Below, in pieces: positions 53,684 through 62,610 of a stretch of 64,000 nt of DNA. The stretch lies in NCBI RefSeq assembly GCF_015207255.1, contig NZ_JADEXG010000002.1, forward strand, positions 62,001 through 126,000, in the 5' to 3' direction. The DNA comes from Vasconcelosia minhoensis LEGE 07310 (GTDB taxonomy: Bacteria > Cyanobacteriota > Cyanobacteriia > Phormidesmidales > Phormidesmidaceae). The translations under genes were made by a program, and so were the position numbers. The notes below the pieces were generated by a model. It was not told the DNA's origin, ran no database searches, and was given only the letters and a program-made list of their open reading frames with translations. Each line of letters starts with the position of its first letter. Within the stretch, counting starts at the first letter, position 1.

Positions 53684-53744
53684 TTGTAAACTAAGTTGAC
53701 ATAAGCATAAGGGAGTGATTACTTCGTGTCAACCGAGTTTACAA
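53684..53744. promoter_or_regulatory. Two inverted copies of an 18-bp MarR-type operator
   Basis: TTGTAAACTAAGTTGACA (53684-53701) recurs inverted at 53727-53744 with two mismatches. Each copy is itself an imperfect dyad (GTAAACT-N-AGTTGAC type). The first lies close to the start of the SRPBCC gene. The second overlaps the proposed GTG start of the MarR gene. Confidence 0.8.
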
Positions 53745-54202
53745 AGCGTGGCATTTCCATGGCCGATAGCCAATCTCTAAGGTTAGTATTCGCTTCTGCC
53801 ACCCTCCACAGTCGGTTTACCGAGTACGTGGCCGAATGCCTCCACTCAAGAGGTTTTAGTGCTATTTCCCCTTCCACGCTCGATTTTCTCAGCGCTCTGG
53901 ATTGTGGTATTAACTATGGTGCCGAGATTGCCCGCCGGTTGCAGGTGTCACGGCAGATGGTTTCTAAAACGGTCAAGGAGCTTTGTCAGGTTGGTTATTT
54001 GGAACAAAGGGAAGGTGTCGGCAAGCAGAAGCAGATTCTGTTTACTGAACAAGGTGAGCGGCTGATGTCTATGGCGAGATTGGTGCTGGCAGATTTAGAT
54101 CAGGTGTTTATCGAACGCTTTAGTGAAGCGCAGGTAGGAGAGATAATTTCACAACTCGAAGCATTGACGAGCCTGCTGACGACGGACAAAGAGCTGGGCT
54201 AA
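53726..54202 (+). CDS. MarR family transcriptional regulator
   Basis: 158 residues from GTG 53726 (GGGAG 10 nt upstream). ATG 53759 (MADSQSLRLVF) would give 147 residues and leave the second operator copy untranslated, so it is a serious alternative. The winged helix is seen in INYGAEIARRLQVSRQMVSK, TVKELCQVGYLEQREGVGKQ and ILFTEQGERLM. The C-terminal helices dimerise. The divergent SRPBCC membrane gene and paired operators suggest local repression. The ligand is unknown. Confidence 0.88.
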   Translation: MSTEFTKRGISMADSQSLRLVFASATLHSRFTEYVAECLHSRGFSAISPSTLDFLSALDCGINYGAEIARRLQVSRQMVSKTVKELCQVGYLEQREGVGKQKQILFTEQGERLMSMARLVLADLDQVFIERFSEAQVGEIISQLEALTSLLTTDKELG

Positions 54203-54292
54203 CGGTTGAGTTTAGCAAAATCCAGGGTTTCAGCGATCGCAAAACCTTTTCTAGGCAGCCGCAACACCTTGTGTGGCTTGTTTTAGCGAGAG

Positions 54293-57052
54293 TTACCGAG
54301 CGCGTCCGGCTTTTGCTTGGGGTGGGTCAATAGCGTTGGCCAACATTGCCATTGGCACCATCAGGACCATTGGGAGTAGGCAAACAAGCCACTGATTCCC
54401 GGTGAGCGGTGCCGTCTCGAACAGTGTGTTCATCACCGACCACTGGCTAAACACAATCTGTAGAATAATGGCAGCAACAATTCCCACAATTAGAATGGGA
54501 GCATTCGTCACAGCGGGGGAGCGGCGGCGAATGTAGTTGAGCAAACTCATCCCCAGCTGGCTAATGCTCAGAAGGTAGATAATGCGAGCCGCAACGAGCG
54601 CTTGAATCGCCATAGTTCGAGCTACGGCAACGTCCCCGGTGGTCGTTTTTGCCCACTCAAAGATGCCAAAAATAAGAATCCAGTTGAAGACTGAAACCGC
54701 TAAAATTCTATGTAATAATTTTCGGGTCACCAACGGTTCGGAAGGATTGCGTGGCGGCTGCTGCATGGTGCCCTTTGACTTGGGCTCAAAGGCCAAAGGA
54801 ACGGTCATCGTGAGGGAATTGATCATGTTCAACCATAGGACCTGTAGCGAGAGAATCGGCAAATCTCGGGCAAGTAGAGCGCTGATGAGAATCGTCATCG
54901 ACTCGCCGCCGTTGACGGGTAAGAGAAACGCGATCGCTTTCCGCAGATTTTGATAGACGGTGCGTCCCTCTTCCACAGCCGCAGCAATGGAGGCAAAGTT
55001 GTCGTCTGTGAGGAGCATGTCGGCGGCTTCGCGGGCAACTTCGGTGCCGCCTTTTCCCATAGCAATGCCAATGTCAGCCTGTTTGAGGGCTGGGGCGTCA
55101 TTCACCCCATCGCCGGTCATCGCTACGACTTCTCCTTTAGACTGGAGCGCTTCGACCAGGCGCAGCTTTTGGGCGGGGGCAACGCGGGCAAAGACATCCC
55201 CGGCTTCGATCGCCTGAGCGAGCTGACCATCGTCCATCTGGGCGAGCTGCCTGCCCTCAAACGCCAGCACCCGCTCTGCTTTGGGGATATCCATGCGCTG
55301 AGCAATGACCTGGGCGGTAGCAATGTGGTCTCCAGTAATCATCTTGACCTGAATGCCAGCCGTCCGACAGGCGTGAACCGCCGCGATCGCCTCCGGGCGG
55401 GGTGGGTCAATCATGCCCTGTAGTCCCAAAAACACGAGTCCCGTCGCGATGTCGCTATGGTCTAGCGAATGCTGGTGGGCAGCCACCGCTTTTTTCGCGA
55501 ACGCCAGAACGCGCAGTGCCCCCGCTGTCATCGCTTCAACGGCCTGCTCAATCGGCGATCGCGCCAGCGGAATTTCCTGACCTTGGCTGTCTACCATCTG
55601 AGTGCAGCGGCTCAATAGCGCTTCAACCGATCCTTTGACGTAGACGACCCGATACTCAGTATCGTGCAGCGTCGCCATATATTGATACTGGGATTCAAAC
55701 GGAATAGAGTCTAATCGGGGTCTGGCAGCAACTAGCCCAGACTGGCTGAGATCGGCTTTAGCTGCCGCGGTCAGTAAGGCCCCTTCGGTCGGATCGCCGA
55801 CGACAGACCAATGTTCTCCGTCCTGCTTGAGCTGAGCGTCATTACACAGGGCACCAGCGATTAGACATTCCTCCAGCGCTGGCGGTAAGCCATCCTCAAA
55901 CGGCTGTTCTATAGCGTCGGGATTCGAGCCGCTGTGAACCAAGCGGCTGATTTCGCCTTTGGGACTGTAGCCACTACCGCTAGCCCGATAAAGCTGCCCC
56001 CCAGCATAAATGGTCTGTACCGTCATCTGGTTTTCTGTAAGCGTTCCAGTTTTGTCGGAACAAACGACGGTAGCGCTCCCTAAAGCTTCGACTGCGGGCA
56101 GTTTGCGGATAATGGCATGACGCCGAGCCATGCGGTTGACCCCAATCGCCAGCGTGATTGTGACTACGGCGGGCAACCCTTCTGGAATGGCACTCACCGC
56201 CAGGGCCACGGCGGCTTCAAACATGTAAACCCATGACTCTCCCTGTCCCAGCCCGATGGCAAAGGTCAAGCTTGCCAGCGTCAAAATGACATAGAGCAAA
56301 AGGCGGCTGAACTTGGCGAACTTGCGGGTTAGCGGCGTACTCAGGTTAATTCGGCGCGCCATCGATTGGGAAATCTGCCCGACCTCCGTGGCGTCTGCCG
56401 TGGCAATGACAATGCCCGTGCCCTGTCCAAAGGTGACGAAGCTGCCTGCGTAGGCCATGTTGGTGCGTTCTGCTAGGGGAGTCTCCGGCGGCAGGGGTTG
56501 AATGGTTTTTTCGACGGGAACGGATTCGCCGGTCAGGGCAGACTCATCCACTTGCAGGCTGCGAGCCTTCAGCAGCCTCAGGTCTGCGGGCACTTTATCC
56601 CCCGAGGCCAGCAGCACGATGTCGCCCGGAACCAGGTCTTGCGACGGCACCTGCAATAGCTGTCCTCCTCGCAGCACTGTAGTTTCTGTGGTTACGGCTT
56701 TGGCTAGGGACGCGATCGCGCCCTCTGCTTTGGCTTCTTGCACATAGCCAATCACCGCATTGATCAGCATAACTCCCCAGATCACGGCGGCATTTGTCCA
56801 AGACCCTAAAAACGCTTTGACTCCTCCAGCGAGCAGCAGGATGTAGAGCAGCGGCTGATGAAACTGCAATAGAAACTTCAGCCAGCCTGGCTTTCCTGGA
56901 TGGCTTGGCAGCTGGTTCCAACCATAGGTTTCATAGCGACTCGCAACCGCTTCGGCAGTCAGACCTTTTTCTAAATTACTATTGAACTTTTTAATCGCTT
57001 CTTGATTAGAAAGCTCATGCCAAAAAAAAGATTTTGTTTGAGTTTGTGCCAT
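54293..57052 (-). CDS. P2-type cation-transporting ATPase
   Basis: A 919-residue membrane pump. The cation ATPase N-terminal domain is LSNQEAIKKFNSNLEKGLTA. The actuator motif is TGES in DESALTGESVPVEKT. The TM4 ion site is AIPEGLPAVVTITLAIG. Phosphorylation Asp333 is in CSDKTGTLTENQM. The P-domain motifs are MITGDHIATAQ and VAMTGDGVNDAPALK. TM4 PEGLP and the TM6 stretch LWLNMINSLTMTVPLAF fit the PMR1/PacL-like Ca2+/Mn2+ or Na+/K+-type group rather than heavy-metal P1B pumps. The exact ion is undecided. It is monocistronic, with a 400-bp upstream gap. Confidence 0.92.
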   Translation of the reverse strand: MAQTQTKSFFWHELSNQEAIKKFNSNLEKGLTAEAVASRYETYGWNQLPSHPGKPGWLKFLLQFHQPLLYILLLAGGVKAFLGSWTNAAVIWGVMLINAVIGYVQEAKAEGAIASLAKAVTTETTVLRGGQLLQVPSQDLVPGDIVLLASGDKVPADLRLLKARSLQVDESALTGESVPVEKTIQPLPPETPLAERTNMAYAGSFVTFGQGTGIVIATADATEVGQISQSMARRINLSTPLTRKFAKFSRLLLYVILTLASLTFAIGLGQGESWVYMFEAAVALAVSAIPEGLPAVVTITLAIGVNRMARRHAIIRKLPAVEALGSATVVCSDKTGTLTENQMTVQTIYAGGQLYRASGSGYSPKGEISRLVHSGSNPDAIEQPFEDGLPPALEECLIAGALCNDAQLKQDGEHWSVVGDPTEGALLTAAAKADLSQSGLVAARPRLDSIPFESQYQYMATLHDTEYRVVYVKGSVEALLSRCTQMVDSQGQEIPLARSPIEQAVEAMTAGALRVLAFAKKAVAAHQHSLDHSDIATGLVFLGLQGMIDPPRPEAIAAVHACRTAGIQVKMITGDHIATAQVIAQRMDIPKAERVLAFEGRQLAQMDDGQLAQAIEAGDVFARVAPAQKLRLVEALQSKGEVVAMTGDGVNDAPALKQADIGIAMGKGGTEVAREAADMLLTDDNFASIAAAVEEGRTVYQNLRKAIAFLLPVNGGESMTILISALLARDLPILSLQVLWLNMINSLTMTVPLAFEPKSKGTMQQPPRNPSEPLVTRKLLHRILAVSVFNWILIFGIFEWAKTTTGDVAVARTMAIQALVAARIIYLLSISQLGMSLLNYIRRRSPAVTNAPILIVGIVAAIILQIVFSQWSVMNTLFETAPLTGNQWLVCLLPMVLMVPMAMLANAIDPPQAKAGRAR

Positions 57053-57458
57053 GACTGCTATGATAATTAAGCAAAGACTCGGTGCCCTGTTAAGCGTTTA
57101 TCAGAGACTCTCTAGGTCTACTTTGATCTCTAGGTCTGCTTTCTTTAAAGAGTGATTGAGTTCGGCAAAGGTAGCCTGGCTAAGTTCTTTACGTCTCATG
57201 GAGCGATCCTAGCAAAGACGATCGTCCATGGTTATAAAATTTCTTCATCATGACGATAGAAAGACACCAGTTGCTATCTTGATTTTTTTGGGATAAAGAC
57301 AAGAAAAGACAATTAGATGTTTTTTCTTCGACATCAACATATTATACCAGCTCTTTCAAGGTACTTTATTGTTTTCTTTAGCATTAGCGGGCAAACGGAC
57401 CGTTGAGACATGAGGTCTTTTTTCTGAGGTTTCGGCTTCGGCATCTTCTTTTTTTGCC
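57053..57458. other. 400-bp gap between the ATPase and fimbrial genes
   Basis: The left part is the ATPase promoter region. A 32-codon minus-strand frame (57101-57199, MRRKELSQATFAELNHSLKK...) has no good ribosome binding site and is doubtful. Near 57418-57470 CTGAGG ... CCTCAG with A/T-rich flanks could terminate the fimbrial operon just after its last stop codon. The centre is AT-rich with no recognised element. Confidence 0.4.
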
Positions 57459-57767
57459 TCAGGGATGAGAGCGAAACTGAGATAGCTCTACCTGCCCAGC
57501 CAGCTGTTTAAGCAGCTCACCGGTCGTTCCCAAATCGAGCTGTGCAAGCAGCAACCACTGAGCCGGTGGAATCGCAATCATCATGCCGTCATGAACGCGG
57601 CGGATTTCATCAGCCAGATAATAATCAGGCAAACCCGCTTCAATTTTGCCGACCCCATGCACACTGCGTAGAGCCGCATTGACCGACGGGCTGATACCGC
57701 ACACCACCAGACTCATCAGCGTCACCACACGCGAAAACAGCATGTCGCTAGCGTCAAATAAAGCCAT
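57459..57767 (-). CDS. Secreted 102-residue protein at the end of the chaperone-usher operon, unrecognised
   Basis: ATG 57767 has AGGAG 6 nt upstream and lies 42 nt after the usher stop codon, so it is the last gene of the operon. Residues 7-31 form a signal-peptide-like hydrophobic stretch (LFSRVVTLMSLVVCGISPSV) with possible cleavage after VNA. The mature part, about 71 residues, has DYYLADEIRRVHDGMMIAIP, PAQWLLLAQLDLGTTGELLK and an acidic/polar end. It is not a chaperone, usher or immunoglobulin-like subunit. It could be a small tip, anchor or assembly accessory protein. No family is assigned. Confidence 0.7.
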   Translation of the reverse strand: MALFDASDMLFSRVVTLMSLVVCGISPSVNAALRSVHGVGKIEAGLPDYYLADEIRRVHDGMMIAIPPAQWLLLAQLDLGTTGELLKQLAGQVELSQFRSHP

Positions 57768-57808
57768 AGGAGTCTCCTGAGTGATCCTCAACTGCCAAAG
57801 GTTAAAGA

Positions 57809-60800
57809 TCAATCGAGAAGAAAACGGGAAGGCGCGGCCTTTACGGCTACTGGCAGTCTCAGAGTCCCTACCTCATATAGACCAGAAGCCTGCTCCGGGA
57901 TGACAAACTCCGTTATCCCATTTTCTAAGCCTATCATTCGTACAGAATAAGAACCGGGTTTGAACCCAAATAGGGCAAATCGTCCAACCCGATTCGTAAA
58001 GAGTTCCACATCGGGCCAGTCTGGGTCTGAGAGCGATTCAACTACGCCTCGTTGCAGGGATACTGGATGACCTTCGACACCCACCAGTACACCGCGAATA
58101 AACACCGTCGCTTCAGTCCCAGCAGCAATGACGGTGCCGCTTCGGTAGGAGGGTAGCAGGGTATAACTGCTGGCACCCAGGTCGTAGCCAACGGGTAAAT
58201 CTGGAGCATCTAGAGACAGCGTAGTCAATGTATAAGGTTGAATTGGCAGCACCGCTGGTCCGCTCCCGTTAGCTCTTCCCTGGTCACCCGTTTGACTGGG
58301 ATTGACCCGAACAAGCCGACCTTCAGCCGTGCCCTGGCGGGTAACAATGGCAAAGCTGTTGTCAATGGGCCGAGACCAGCCGAAGATGCCATCGGCAAAG
58401 ACTAGAGCCGTTCCCCAGGTCAGGCGGGAGCTTGTTTCCCGTGAATGACCCGGGGTAATCCTATGATCCAAATTCAATAAGGCTCGGTAGCCTTGATATC
58501 GGGTCTGGTTAGTGACACCTATATCATTGGCATTGAGCGAAAGGCTTAGAGTGTTGCTGATGCTGTTGAGAGCGCGGGGAGAGCTGTAGTTCCAGTTCAT
58601 CCGACTGGTGGTTCTCCCGGATGGGTCCAAGGTAGTGGTGCTGGTGATCCTTTGCCGTTGTCCTGGCAGAGATGAGGTTAAGCCTACACTAATTCGCTGG
58701 ATCGGCTCGCCATCGGTATCTACCCCATAGCTGCCATTGAGGGAAAGGTTGAAGCCCTGTCTCAACGGCTGAGTGATAGATAGCCCAAGGTCGTAGGCAT
58801 TCGCTGTATTATTGCGAGTCATTTGATAACGGCTACTGAGAGTCGCCCGCATATTGCCAAAAATCAGCTGGCTATAGGACGCCGTCAAATCCAGACTGTT
58901 AGGATTAGATGGGTCTTCTTCGCCAAGGGAGACAAAGTCTTCACCTCGGTATTCCAGACCGATTCTCAGAGATTTCTGATTATCGCCGGAAACTCCTCCC
59001 TGCAGAAGATCATAGAAGACTCGCATCGCAAAATCATTGCCAAAGCTAGAATCGCGGCTGAACGCTGCATCCCAGGTCCAGTTCCCAAAAGATGTGGCCC
59101 AGGTTCCTTCAACACCCAGCAGCTGCCGTTCTAAATTTCCTTGAAAATATCCCCCAAGAGTCAGCTGGTCGGTAATTCCAATCCGATGGGATAGCGTGAG
59201 CACCGTTTTACTAGCGTCGTATTGGCGCTCGAACCCTGACTGTTCTGAAGGCAAGCCCAGGCTATAGGCAAACTGCTGGACTCCTGAAGCTAGCAGATCG
59301 CTGGAGACACCGGTAGCAAAGTCGAGTCGCTGTACCTGGCCGACAGAATCGGTAATGACGAGCTGTACTCCGTTAATGCCCGCGTTCAACGGCAGGTTTC
59401 GCACATCCTGTGGACCAGCCTCAAGCTGCAGGGTCTGCACCAGTCGGCCATTAACAAAGACCTCGACGGTGGCCTCACGTTCCAGGAAAAACTCAAATCG
59501 GCTAATGGGTCGAGTGACTCGGAAAGGCTGTAAAGAAAAGTTGCGCGCGACAGTAATGCCACCCATCGGGATACTACTCTGATAGCCGCGAGTGGGCACC
59601 GACAGATCGCCGATTCGATATCGGACGGCTTGGGAAATATCATCATGCACCAGGCTGAAGTTGCCTAGCTGCCAGGCAGAGCTGTTCCCTTCGGTAAAAT
59701 CGACCTGGCCCTCTAAAACCCAACCGCCAATGTTAAGGGCACCGTCGAAGTTCAGCAGCACCGGCTGCCGACCTGTTTCACTGGCATCGCCAGACCAGAC
59801 CACTGCTTGGCCGCCGCGGACATTGACGTAGGCACTGGTCCGGCTAGGTCGCAGTGCGGTGTCATAGCCCATAGGCAGGTCGCGGCTATTCACGTCTAAT
59901 ACATGAGTCGCCCTGAGGGCGGCAGGTACCTGCATCTGCAGTTCCAGCCGACGCTCATCAACATTGACTTCCAAGCCCATCTGACGAATATCGCGGAGGT
60001 TGATTTGGCCGGTTTCGTCTACAGCCGCTGATAGCTGAGCTTGAATATCAGGCCGCACCAGGTTCGCAGTAGCTTCAAGCAGATCGCTGCCGTCGATCAA
60101 AATGTCTGCTTGATTGCCCCCTGGCAGTTGCAAAAAGACCTGTCCCCGTTGCTGCTGATCGATGAATAGAGGCACCACAACCGGTTGGGGGGTGAGATTG
60201 CGAGGGCGACCAAAAACGTCCTCAAACACTTGATCGGTCTCTGGGCTGTTAGCCGACTCAGCTGTAGGGAAGTGCTCGGGGGAAGCGTCCGTCGCCGGGT
60301 CGATCGCGCTAGCAGCAGGATACTCGTCTGAAGCTGGAGCGGGGCTGGCAGGCTCCTCCTCAGGAGCATCGGTTGCCTGGCTAGGAGGAGACTGGGCAGA
60401 GGCCAACGAGGGCGATTGATAGAGTTGGGGTGCAGGCATGGTTGGTTGCGGCGTCCATACCCCGCTCCTGGCCTGTAAATCAGCGGCTTGAGTACTGTCG
60501 GCTGAGGCAGGCGAAAACGCAGGAGCAGCTGGAGCAGTCACTCGGGGAGACTCCGCCATTGAAAAGCCGGGGGCTGACTCGATTGGTTCTGGCTCGGGAG
60601 CCGTATGAGCGATCTCATGAGTCTCCTCTATCGGTATGCGCTCTGCCTGAACGGGCGCTGGAGCCATCACTCGGGACCCCTCTGCCGTTGACAATCGGGG
60701 AGTTGGCTTGATTGGTTCTGGCTCGGGAGCTACATCAGCGACCTCACAAATGTCCCCCATTGTCCTGCGCTTCGCCTGAACGGGCGATAAATCATCTGGC

Positions 60801-60859
60801 AGCAGATTTGGCGGTGCTGCCACCGCGCAGCCATGCGCTGTTAAAACAATGGGTAACAT
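57809..60859 (-). CDS. Fimbrial usher with a long low-complexity N-terminal extension
   Basis: 1016 residues; GGAGGG 6-7 nt before ATG. It is the outer-membrane pore and assembly platform of a chaperone-usher pilus. Residues 1-18 are a short, atypical export signal (MLPIVLTAHGCAVAAPP). Residues about 20-215 are Pro/Ala/Glu/Ser-rich and hold two 43-residue repeats. An N-terminal periplasmic domain (QMGLEVNVDERRLELQMQVP, about 285-310) precedes the 24-strand-type barrel with the usher block FEFFLEREATVEVFVNGRLV, VQTLQLEAGPQDVRNLPLNAG. C-terminal domains end in VGRFALFGFKPGSYSVRMIG. It matches the sigma (archaic-like) usher clade. Confidence 0.9.
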   Translation of the reverse strand: MLPIVLTAHGCAVAAPPNLLPDDLSPVQAKRRTMGDICEVADVAPEPEPIKPTPRLSTAEGSRVMAPAPVQAERIPIEETHEIAHTAPEPEPIESAPGFSMAESPRVTAPAAPAFSPASADSTQAADLQARSGVWTPQPTMPAPQLYQSPSLASAQSPPSQATDAPEEEPASPAPASDEYPAASAIDPATDASPEHFPTAESANSPETDQVFEDVFGRPRNLTPQPVVVPLFIDQQQRGQVFLQLPGGNQADILIDGSDLLEATANLVRPDIQAQLSAAVDETGQINLRDIRQMGLEVNVDERRLELQMQVPAALRATHVLDVNSRDLPMGYDTALRPSRTSAYVNVRGGQAVVWSGDASETGRQPVLLNFDGALNIGGWVLEGQVDFTEGNSSAWQLGNFSLVHDDISQAVRYRIGDLSVPTRGYQSSIPMGGITVARNFSLQPFRVTRPISRFEFFLEREATVEVFVNGRLVQTLQLEAGPQDVRNLPLNAGINGVQLVITDSVGQVQRLDFATGVSSDLLASGVQQFAYSLGLPSEQSGFERQYDASKTVLTLSHRIGITDQLTLGGYFQGNLERQLLGVEGTWATSFGNWTWDAAFSRDSSFGNDFAMRVFYDLLQGGVSGDNQKSLRIGLEYRGEDFVSLGEEDPSNPNSLDLTASYSQLIFGNMRATLSSRYQMTRNNTANAYDLGLSITQPLRQGFNLSLNGSYGVDTDGEPIQRISVGLTSSLPGQRQRITSTTTLDPSGRTTSRMNWNYSSPRALNSISNTLSLSLNANDIGVTNQTRYQGYRALLNLDHRITPGHSRETSSRLTWGTALVFADGIFGWSRPIDNSFAIVTRQGTAEGRLVRVNPSQTGDQGRANGSGPAVLPIQPYTLTTLSLDAPDLPVGYDLGASSYTLLPSYRSGTVIAAGTEATVFIRGVLVGVEGHPVSLQRGVVESLSDPDWPDVELFTNRVGRFALFGFKPGSYSVRMIGLENGITEFVIPEQASGLYEVGTLRLPVAVKAAPSRFLLD
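60527..60784 (-). repeat. Two 43-residue imperfect repeats in the usher N-terminal extension
   Basis: Usher residues 26-68 and 69-111 align: both begin PVQA, contain APEPEPI in the middle and end with a Ser-Arg/Pro-Arg-Val-x-APA segment. The DNA similarity is strong enough to produce a repeated pair of antisense open frames. The arrangement indicates a tandem duplication of 129 bp. Confidence 0.75.
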
Positions 60860-60979
60860 ACAGTCCCTCCAACCGGCTCGAAGCGATCGGGTTGGTCAAT
60901 CCAAAAGGCCTAGGACGTGATTGAAATAGTTATATTCGTGGGCAACAGTCAATCTTCCAGTGCCAGAGCCGACGATCGC

Positions 60980-61735
60980 CTATTCGCGCGGTTGGTACTG
61001 AAATGTTGCGCTAATCGGACCGTTCGGTAGATTAGCGGGGCGCGGTATCACAAAGCGTCGTTGATGTCCTGCGAGAATCACCTGGCCGACCATTCCCTCC
61101 AACTGATCGGGTCCTAGAGTGACCGGGGTCTCCTGAGCAGTTAGAGTCACCTGCAGGTTTCGTAAATGGGTGCTGGCGGTGCCCTGGTTCGACAGCGTGA
61201 TCGCCACCTGAGCCTCTCCCCCGGCGTTAGTAATCGCCTCTACCGAATCGAGTTGGACATTTGCCGTAGCCCCTGTCGGGCGAATGTAGAAAGAGCCTAG
61301 ATAGCGCAGCAAAATTTGCACCGAACCCGTCGGCCGCGCTGCCTGCTGATCCGGCGCGACTAAGCTAATCGGCAACTGCTCAGCCACCAGGCGGTAGGCT
61401 AGCTCCTGGGACGGCTCGGGGTCACCCAGCCAGGTGACTCGAACCGTTTGCACAGTTTGAGGCTCCAAAATCATTTGGGGGGGATAAATCAAAAAGTCTT
61501 CGTCGGCCAGATTGTAAGTCTCCTGCCCGTCAATTGCCATGCTACGTTCTACTACCGAGACTTCCACCGCAATCCGTTCGTCGCTATCGTTGATCACTGT
61601 GTAGGACCGGGTCGCCTCATTGCCAATGGGGGCAAACACCTGAGAGATTGGTTTAAGCTGAAACGCTAAGGTGGGATTGACATACGCTAATGTCAGGAAA
61701 AGCGCAGCGATCGCAGTCTGAAATAATCCTTTCAT
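60980..61735 (-). CDS. Periplasmic fimbrial chaperone
   Basis: 251 residues from ATG 61735 (AGGA 8 nt upstream; ATG 61744 is also possible). A signal peptide is at residues 1-23 (LFLTLAYVNPTLAF). The two immunoglobulin-like domains of PapD-type chaperones follow. The G1-type region is LAYRLVAEQLPISLVAPDQQ, SVQILLRYLGSFYIRPTGA, and the A1 strand region is FQLKPISQVFAPIGNEATRS. The second domain is LSNQGTASTHLRNLQVTL. It caps pilus subunits by donor-strand complementation before handing them to the usher encoded next. Confidence 0.9.
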   Translation of the reverse strand: MKGLFQTAIAALFLTLAYVNPTLAFQLKPISQVFAPIGNEATRSYTVINDSDERIAVEVSVVERSMAIDGQETYNLADEDFLIYPPQMILEPQTVQTVRVTWLGDPEPSQELAYRLVAEQLPISLVAPDQQAARPTGSVQILLRYLGSFYIRPTGATANVQLDSVEAITNAGGEAQVAITLSNQGTASTHLRNLQVTLTAQETPVTLGPDQLEGMVGQVILAGHQRRFVIPRPANLPNGPISATFQYQPRE

Positions 61736-61895
61736 AGGAGCCATCCTGATTAAGTACTTGCTCAATAGAGAAGCTGCTACATCCGAAAAATAGGTCCAGC
61801 TGCTTGCCCTCTATTTCGCCTAATATTCCCAATAGCGCCTCAAGCAGCACACAGATGCTAAAAGGGGCCTTGAATTCAACATAAATACCTCAACA

Positions 61896-62003
61896 ATGAA
61901 ATTTACATAGAAGGAATTGTCATTCCGAGCAGAGCGAGGAATCTCTCAGCTACTGATGATTCTGAGCGAGATGCCTCGACGGACTCGGCATGACATCAGG
62001 CTT
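61896..62003. repeat. Intergenic palindromic repeat, plain form (copy A)
   Basis: ATGAAATTTACATA is followed by TTGTCATTCCGAGCAGAGCG, AGGAATCTC, a short spacer and GAGATGCCTCGAC...GGCATGACATCAGG. The two arms are complementary and fold into one long hairpin (TGTCATTCCGAG / CTCGGCATGACA). It lies in the spacer between the second subunit gene and the chaperone gene. Confidence 0.85.
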
Positions 62004-62054
62004 TGTTTCACTAAATTTCGCAATTAACCTTGCTTTACTACTTGTAAGCAAGTT

Positions 62055-62498
62055 TTAGTTATTATCGTCAACCCAGACATCGATCGTACTGGCGTAGTTT
62101 CCTGGATCCTGTAGAGCTGCTGGGCGGTATAGGATATAGAGATCCCGGCTATGATTTCCAGCGCCGCTCGTGGTGTAGGTGTATACTGACCCGGATGGCA
62201 CTGAAAAGTCTCCCTCTGAAGGCGCTACATCATTATCGAGGACGGTGACCACCTGAAAATCAATATCTACCCCATCAGGCTTGGTGAGCGAGCCAGAAGT
62301 TACAGAAAGCGTTAAGCCCAGGGCACTATCCGTGGAAAAGGATAGGTCGGCCACTTTAACAATATGGGTTGTCGCTGTTCCCTCTCCGTCCAGGTCCAGA
62401 GAACTGACGACAGCAGTTGGACTGGTCGCGAGTGTAGGTAGCGCTAGAGCAGGAGTGGGGATTGCAGATAGGAAGAGAATCAGAAACCCCAGTTTCAT
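62055..62498 (-). CDS. Fimbrial subunit 2 (sigma-type chaperone-usher pilin)
   Basis: 147 residues from ATG 62498; a GTG at 62516 would add six residues but sits directly on the GGGGG run. The signal peptide is MKLGFLILFLSAIPTPALAL. The mature part shares the framework of subunit 1: TATTHIVKVADLSF, SGSLTKPDGVDIDFQVVTVL, SRDLYILYRPAALQDPG and YASTIDVWVDD. It lacks cysteines. The N-terminal strand AVVSSLDLDG could serve as donor strand. The lower similarity and different acidic loops suggest a minor or tip subunit rather than a copy of the shaft pilin. Confidence 0.85.
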   Translation of the reverse strand: MKLGFLILFLSAIPTPALALPTLATSPTAVVSSLDLDGEGTATTHIVKVADLSFSTDSALGLTLSVTSGSLTKPDGVDIDFQVVTVLDNDVAPSEGDFSVPSGSVYTYTTSGAGNHSRDLYILYRPAALQDPGNYASTIDVWVDDNN

Positions 62499-62610
62499 GA
62501 GTTTGATACGAATCACCCCCTAAGTCAGGGATTTCCCATAATGATCAGGAAAGGCTATTTCGGCACAATAGTTTTTATTAATACGATTGGAGAATTAAGT
62601 ACCTGAGCAT

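Noticed and set aside
57101-57199. 32-codon minus-strand frame upstream of the cation ATPase
   Set aside because: The peptide looks plausible, but there is no ribosome binding site and nothing recognisable. It is kept only as a note in the gap entry.
60430-60924. Two consecutive plus-strand frames with similar sequence
   Set aside because: They are antisense shadows of the two 43-residue repeats in the usher extension and have no ribosome binding sites of their own.
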